Shown: piece after piece, positions 5,812 through 8,815 of the stretch
How the letters are laid out: every line of letters begins with the position of its first letter
How positions within the stretch are numbered: position 1 is the stretch's first letter
NCBI GenBank assembly: GCA_022710205.1
Contig: JAKLHJ010000035.1
Coordinates: 1-8,815 of the forward strand
Length of the DNA: 8,815 nucleotides
Direction: 5' to 3'
From: Patescibacteria group bacterium
GTDB taxonomy: Bacteria; Patescibacteriota; Minisyncoccia; Phycocordibacterales; UBA12445
Notes under the pieces: model-generated
The model's input: the letters and a program-made list of their open reading frames with translations, nothing else
Databases searched by the model: none
Told to the model about the DNA's origin: nothing
Program-made: the position numbers and the translations under genes

Positions 5812-7209
5812 CTACTTCATCCTTATCTCTATCCCCAATTCGTCTAATTGCCCCTTCTCTATAATAGACGGCGAATCCATCATAAGGTCGCGCCCCTCCC
5901 CAGTCTTTGGGAAAGCGATGACATCTCTAATGCTGTTTTCATTTCGTAAGATCATCACAAGCCTGTCCAAACCCCAAGCGATACCTCCGTGTGGCGGAGT
6001 TCCTGAGTCTAAGGCTTCTAACATGTGGCCAAAGTTCTCGCGAACTCTGTCTGCCGCATATCCCATTATTTCAAAAACTTTCATGAGCCCCTTGCTGTGG
6101 TGATTTCTGATGCTTCCTCCGCCGATCTCAAAACCATTCAACACGATGTCATACTGAGTCGTGAGTATGTCGCCAATATTTTCACCTTTCATGAGCATTT
6201 CTTCGTGCTCCGGCTTTGGCATAGAGAACGGATTGTGTGTGAATGTCCAACCTCCCTGTTTATCTTTCTCAAAGAATGGAAAATCTACAACCCAGCAAAA
6301 AGCGAGCAAGTTTGAGTCGTTTTTGTCCTCCCTAATATCCGGTCGGTCGGAACCATACTTAGACATTGCGTCGGCATATTTTATCCTTGGGAAAGGAACC
6401 TGCTGTATTTTCTTTTCAGGCGAAACTTTCTTAACCGTCTCGATAATCAAATTCTCGATAAGGCTCATCACATCCTCCTGTTCAACAAACGACATTTCAA
6501 GGTCCATCTGTGTGAACTCCGGCTGTCTGTCTCCTCTCGTATCTTCATCTCTAAAGCATCTAGCTATCTGAAAATACTTACCGAACCCGGCAGACATAAG
6601 AAGTTGCTTGTATTGCTGAGGAGACTGAGGAAGTGCATAAAACTTCCCGTTATAAAGCCTCGATGGCACAACATAATCTCTGGCGCCTTCCGGTGTTGAT
6701 TTTGTAAGTATTGGTGTTTCTACTTCGAAAAATCCCTTCTGCCCCAAATATTCTCTGACAAAAGAAATAAGATTGTGCCTCATCCTGATATTTTTCTGAA
6801 GCCTCTCCCTGCGAAGGTCGAGGTATCTGTATTTAAGCCTCGATTCTTCGTTGACCTCACTACCCGTAGTTGAAATATCAAAGGGCGGAGTCGTCGCCTC
6901 GTTTAGAACTTTGATGGATTTAACCTCAATTTCAATATCCCCGTTCGGAACATCTGTTTTGATCATCTTTTCCGGCCTCTTGTTCACATTCCCAACGATC
7001 TCAAGAACCCACTCTGATCTGACATTGCTTGCCACGGCGCCGGCCTCCTTGTTGTTTGGAAGCACGACCATCTGAACCTTTGAAAGCGATTCATCTCTGA
7101 AATCTAGAAATATGAGCTTACCCATATCTCTCCTCACATCCACCCAACCGGATATTTTAACTTCCTGACCTATGTGTTCTTTTAAGTCTTTAATATAAAT
7201 TCGTTCCAT
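5812..7209 (-). CDS. aspS: aspartyl-tRNA synthetase, short form without the bacterial insertion (GAD) domain
   Basis: This class II synthetase charges tRNA with aspartate in the cytoplasm. It has an N-terminal OB-fold anticodon-binding domain (about 1-105, GWVDVRRDMGKLIFLDFRD). Motif 1 lies in the region FFEVETPILTKSTPEGARDY (160-179). Motif 2 is FRDEDTRGDRQPEFTQ (219-234) with Arg220. Motif 3 is GIAWGLDRLVMIL (409-421) with Arg416. Typical bacterial AspRS is about 580-600 residues; this is 465. The missing stretch falls between KYGSDRPD (284-291) and CWVVDFPFFE (305-314), where the GAD insertion domain normally sits. The bacterial hallmarks GSDRPD and GTPPHGG are kept, so it is a bacterial-type enzyme with that domain lost. 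Met29, in the L1-loop region where His favours a non-discriminating enzyme in Pseudomonas, leans towards a discriminating form, but this is weak. Confidence 0.95.
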   Translation of the reverse strand: MERIYIKDLKEHIGQEVKISGWVDVRRDMGKLIFLDFRDESLSKVQMVVLPNNKEAGAVASNVRSEWVLEIVGNVNKRPEKMIKTDVPNGDIEIEVKSIKVLNEATTPPFDISTTGSEVNEESRLKYRYLDLRRERLQKNIRMRHNLISFVREYLGQKGFFEVETPILTKSTPEGARDYVVPSRLYNGKFYALPQSPQQYKQLLMSAGFGKYFQIARCFRDEDTRGDRQPEFTQMDLEMSFVEQEDVMSLIENLIIETVKKVSPEKKIQQVPFPRIKYADAMSKYGSDRPDIREDKNDSNLLAFCWVVDFPFFEKDKQGGWTFTHNPFSMPKPEHEEMLMKGENIGDILTTQYDIVLNGFEIGGGSIRNHHSKGLMKVFEIMGYAADRVRENFGHMLEALDSGTPPHGGIAWGLDRLVMILRNENSIRDVIAFPKTGEGRDLMMDSPSIIEKGQLDELGIEIRMK

Positions 7210-7213
7210 AAAT

Positions 7214-7306
7214 TAGTTATAAGGTTATCGGGTTATAAAGTTTAAATTTTTAATTTAGTTATAGAGGTCTATTTTTTTAATTTTTAAAACTTTATAACTT
7301 TTAACT
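7214..7306. repeat. inverted arrays of GTTATAAAG-like units in the trpS-aspS spacer
   Basis: The plus strand from 7215 carries AGTTATAAG, GTTATCGG and GTTATAAAG in tandem. The minus strand read from 7306 carries AGTTAAA, AGTTATAA and AGTTTTAA-like units. The arrays include a perfect 12-bp inverted repeat, GTTATAAAGTTT (7232-7243) with AAACTTTATAAC (7287-7298). Between them lies T- and A-rich sequence. The layout copies that of the dacA-mraY spacer, with a different unit sequence. Confidence 0.55.
7216..7221 (-). promoter_or_regulatory. -10-like TATAAC upstream of aspS (possible leaderless start)
   Basis: The minus strand reads TATAAC followed by 6 nt and then the aspS ATG, so a transcript from it would begin at the start codon itself. 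No Shine-Dalgarno is present. The best -35 candidates at 17-18 bp (TAAACT, TTAAAC) are weak. The box is part of the GTTATA-type repeat array, so its promoter role is uncertain. Confidence 0.35.
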
Positions 7307-7307
7307 A

Positions 7308-7341
7308 GATGAAAATAAATTACTAGTAATTTATTTTCATC
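7308..7341 (-). repeat. perfect 34-bp palindrome spanning the end of trpS
   Basis: The two 17-nt halves, GATGAAAATAAATTACT (7308-7324) and AGTAATTTATTTTCATC (7325-7341), are exact reverse complements with no spacer. The TAG stop of trpS lies at the centre, and the right half encodes the protein's last five residues, MKINY. As RNA it would form a stem of about 15 pairs with a CUAG loop. The stem is AT-rich and has no clean T-run after it on the minus strand, so an ordinary intrinsic terminator is not clear. Confidence 0.9.
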
Positions 7342-8330
7342 ACCTTCTTCACCTCAGCCATTGTTTCTGCGGCAACCTTTCTGGCCTCTTTTGTTCCTTC
7401 TAGCAAAACATTCATAACATAATCCGGCTTTGTGGCGAGATATTCTCTCTTTTCTCTAATTGGGGAAATTATATTCTCGAGAACATCCGCCAACCTATTC
7501 TTTATTACCGTATCACCAAGACCCCCCTTTCTGTACTCGGCCTTGAACTCATTTACCTCATCCTGTTTCGGATCAAAAATTGTAAGATAATCGAACACAA
7601 CATTGCCCTCTACACTTCCCGGATCGTTCACGTGTATATGCTTCGGATCGGTATACATCTGCATAACTTTCTTTTTTATCGTCTCAGTATCATCAGAAAG
7701 AAAAATGGCGTTACCTAGCGACTTGCTCATCTTCGCCCCGCCGTCTATTCCCATAAGTCTAGGCGCGTGAGAAATTATTGATTCTATTTTTGAAAAAGTC
7801 TCCCCATAAAGGGAATTAAACTTGTGTGAAATTTCATTTGCTTGCTCAAGCACCGGAAGCTGATCGTCTCCGACAGGCACATGAGTAGCCTTGAAAGTGA
7901 GAATGTCCGCGGCTTGGCTGACAGGATACGCGAGGAATCCCGCAGGAACGTTCCCCTCAAAACCTTTCTGCCTCATTTCGTTCTTAATAGTAGGATTTCT
8001 TTCAAGTCTCGCGACCGTCACAAGGTTTAGGAAAAAGACCGTGAGCTCAGCTATCTCCGGAATCATTGATTGTATGAAAAATGTCGTCTTCGCAGGGTCT
8101 ACTCCGACGGCCAAGTTATCTAATGCAACTTCAATAACATTGTTCCTGACCTTATCGGGATTTTCAGCATTGTCTGTAAGTGCCTGAACATCGGCAACCA
8201 TAACGAATTGCTTGAACTCATCTTGCATTTTCACTCTGTTTTTGAGCGAACCTACATAGTGCCCCAAATGAAGCCTGCCCGTTGGGCGGTCTCCTGTAAG
8301 CGCTATTTGTTTTCCTGTGTGTTTTTCCAT
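7323..8330 (-). CDS. trpS: tryptophanyl-tRNA synthetase
   Basis: This class I synthetase charges tRNA-Trp in the cytoplasm. The 335-residue length is typical. The N-terminal signature LTGDRPTGRLHLGHYVGSL (11-29) contains the HIGH-equivalent HLGH (21-24). AGFLAYPVSQAADIL (130-144) and PVGDDQLPVLE (152-162) are conserved Rossmann-fold blocks of the family. KMSKS is at 200-204, within GGAKMSKSLGNAIFLSDD. The ATG at 8330 is chosen because the conserved fold begins right after it. A GTG at 8375 would add 15 residues with no family match and no ribosome site. Only AAGG 2 nt before the ATG is seen; instead TGGTATGAT ends 9 nt upstream. aspS follows after a 113-nt repeat-filled gap. Confidence 0.97.
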   Translation of the reverse strand: MEKHTGKQIALTGDRPTGRLHLGHYVGSLKNRVKMQDEFKQFVMVADVQALTDNAENPDKVRNNVIEVALDNLAVGVDPAKTTFFIQSMIPEIAELTVFFLNLVTVARLERNPTIKNEMRQKGFEGNVPAGFLAYPVSQAADILTFKATHVPVGDDQLPVLEQANEISHKFNSLYGETFSKIESIISHAPRLMGIDGGAKMSKSLGNAIFLSDDTETIKKKVMQMYTDPKHIHVNDPGSVEGNVVFDYLTIFDPKQDEVNEFKAEYRKGGLGDTVIKNRLADVLENIISPIREKREYLATKPDYVMNVLLEGTKEARKVAAETMAEVKKVMKINY

Positions 8331-8339
8331 AACCTTACA

Positions 8340-8348
8340 ATCATACCA
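8340..8348 (-). promoter_or_regulatory. extended -10 element upstream of trpS
   Basis: The minus strand reads TGG-TATGAT, one base from the extended -10 consensus TGnTATAAT. Initiation 6-7 nt downstream would leave a leader of only about 3 nt before the ATG at 8330. The hexamer 17 bp upstream (TAGAAA) is not a good -35, so recognition would rest on the extended -10. Confidence 0.5.
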
Positions 8349-8380
8349 GATACTCGTCTTTTTTTCTATGGTCACACGTT

Positions 8381-8456
8381 CGTCATTGCGAGCCGAGATG
8401 TCTTAATCGAGGCGTGGCAATCTAATCCTGGATTACTTCGCTACGCCCGCAACGAC
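8381..8456. repeat. dispersed palindromic repeat, CATTGCGAG type
   Basis: GTCATTGCGAGC (8382-8393) faces GCCCGCAACGAC (8445-8456), an inverted repeat with two mismatches. The inner pair GGCAATCTAATCC (8415-8427) and GGATTACTTCGC (8430-8441) matches the known CGTCATTGCGAGC...GGCAATCT...GGATTGCTTCGC...GCAATGACG intergenic repeat found in many bacteria. It lies between the trpS start and the terminator of the next gene upstream. It has no coding capacity. Confidence 0.8.
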
Positions 8457-8470
8457 AGTTTAACATAAAT

Positions 8471-8495
8471 AAAAAGCGGCCTTTTTATAGGCCGC
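8471..8495 (-). terminator. intrinsic terminator for the cysteine-rich right-edge gene
   Basis: On the minus strand GCGGCCT (8495-8489) and AGGCCGC (8482-8476) form a 7-bp GC-rich stem around a 6-nt A/T loop, followed at once by TTTTT (8475-8471). It lies 17 bases after the stop codon of the gene at the right edge, which is on the same strand. It separates that gene from the trpS promoter region. Confidence 0.85.
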
Positions 8496-8512
8496 GGAAC
8501 TGCAACTAGAAA

Positions 8513-8815
8513 CTATTTGTTAAGGAGTGGATGTTCGGCGGGAAGACGAAAAGCAATGTTCTTATAAGAATCCCAATCAGTATCGAGCGACATTGTCGAG
8601 CCCGATACTTCCATGGAAATACACCAGCGCTTCTTTACCTCTAACACCGGGCACTGCTCTTGATTTTCTTCGTGTTGGCAAATTGGCAAATACAGATGGA
8701 CATCGTCCACCGAATCTTTATAACAGTCATTGAGGTGCAGAACATCGGAGAAATGGCAGAGCTCTCCGCCCAGTCGTTTAATGGCTTTCAAAATTGCGAT
8801 ATGGGGAATCGTGGC
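8513..8815 (-). CDS. cysteine-rich hypothetical protein, 3' part (start beyond window or TTG at 8791)
   Basis: The frame is open from the window edge to TAA at 8513, giving at least 100 residues. A TTG at 8791 could start a 92-residue form, but the eight upstream codons (ATIPHIAI) read like protein and no ribosome site precedes the TTG, so it is probably cut by the edge. The visible part has five cysteines (20, 31, 46, 55 and 65 of the fragment) and several histidines, including C46-Q-H48 and C55 in PICQHEENQEQC. It also has an acidic loop (DSVDDVH) and ends LPAEHPLLNK. The Cys/His pattern could bind a metal, but no known finger is matched. No membrane segment is seen. A clear terminator follows, which supports a real gene. 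The family is not recognised. Confidence 0.65.
   Translation of the reverse strand, partial: ATIPHIAILKAIKRLGGELCHFSDVLHLNDCYKDSVDDVHLYLPICQHEENQEQCPVLEVKKRWCISMEVSGSTMSLDTDWDSYKNIAFRLPAEHPLLNK

Noticed and set aside
6161..6571. 136-codon open frame on the plus strand
   Set aside because: It is antisense to aspS across motif 2 and the core; the composition is typical of a reverse-strand shadow.
8331..8375. GTG at 8375 as the trpS start
   Set aside because: The extra 15 residues do not resemble TrpRS and would cover the best promoter-like element; no ribosome site is present.
8381..8456. CRISPR or tRNA-like structure upstream of trpS
   Set aside because: There is only one inverted unit with no direct repeats or spacers, and no cloverleaf arms or T-loop motif; it fits a known dispersed palindromic repeat.

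Overview
The window looks like chromosome from a small-genome bacterium, most probably a Candidate Phyla Radiation / Patescibacteria (Parcubacteria-like) lineage. This is inference from gene character, not from a marker gene. Supporting signs are a very divergent MraY, a shortened AspRS without the usual inserted domain, housekeeping genes packed with little Shine-Dalgarno signal, and short spacers filled with dispersed palindromic repeats. The code is standard: every long frame is UGA-free and Trp is UGG.

Layout. Positions 3-68 hold the last 21 codons of an unidentified plus-strand gene. An AT-rich spacer follows, with a good sigma70-type promoter at 317-345. It drives a plus-strand cluster (407-1955) of five small unrecognised genes: a four-helix membrane protein, a basic soluble protein, a 70-residue protein, a 35-residue micro-protein and a C-terminal membrane-hairpin protein. 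All five have clear Shine-Dalgarno sites and three start at TTG or GTG. A strong intrinsic terminator (1962-1987) closes the cluster, and a 98-bp palindromic repeat (2013-2110) separates it from the convergent minus-strand block.

The minus-strand block reads, in transcription order, trpS, aspS, scpA, scpB, a D,D-carboxypeptidase-type serine peptidase (dacA-like) and mraY. It combines two aminoacyl-tRNA synthetases, the two non-SMC subunits of the condensin complex (ScpA kleisin and ScpB), and two peptidoglycan enzymes (lipid I synthesis and stem-peptide trimming). scpA, scpB and dacA are almost certainly co-transcribed, with a 9-nt gap and then an overlap. trpS, aspS and scpA lack Shine-Dalgarno sites but have -10-like hexamers 6-9 nt before the ATG, suggesting leaderless or near-leaderless mRNAs.

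Upstream of trpS lie another dispersed repeat (8381-8456), a minus-strand terminator (8471-8495), and the 3' part of a cysteine-rich gene of unknown function that runs off the right edge.

Most worth a second look are: the transferred-looking five-gene cluster and its contrast in translation signals with the housekeeping block; substitutions at normally invariant MraY active-site positions; the AspRS domain deletion; and two spacers bounded by inverted arrays of tiny (7-9 nt) repeats, one beside a perfect 34-bp palindrome spanning the trpS stop codon.
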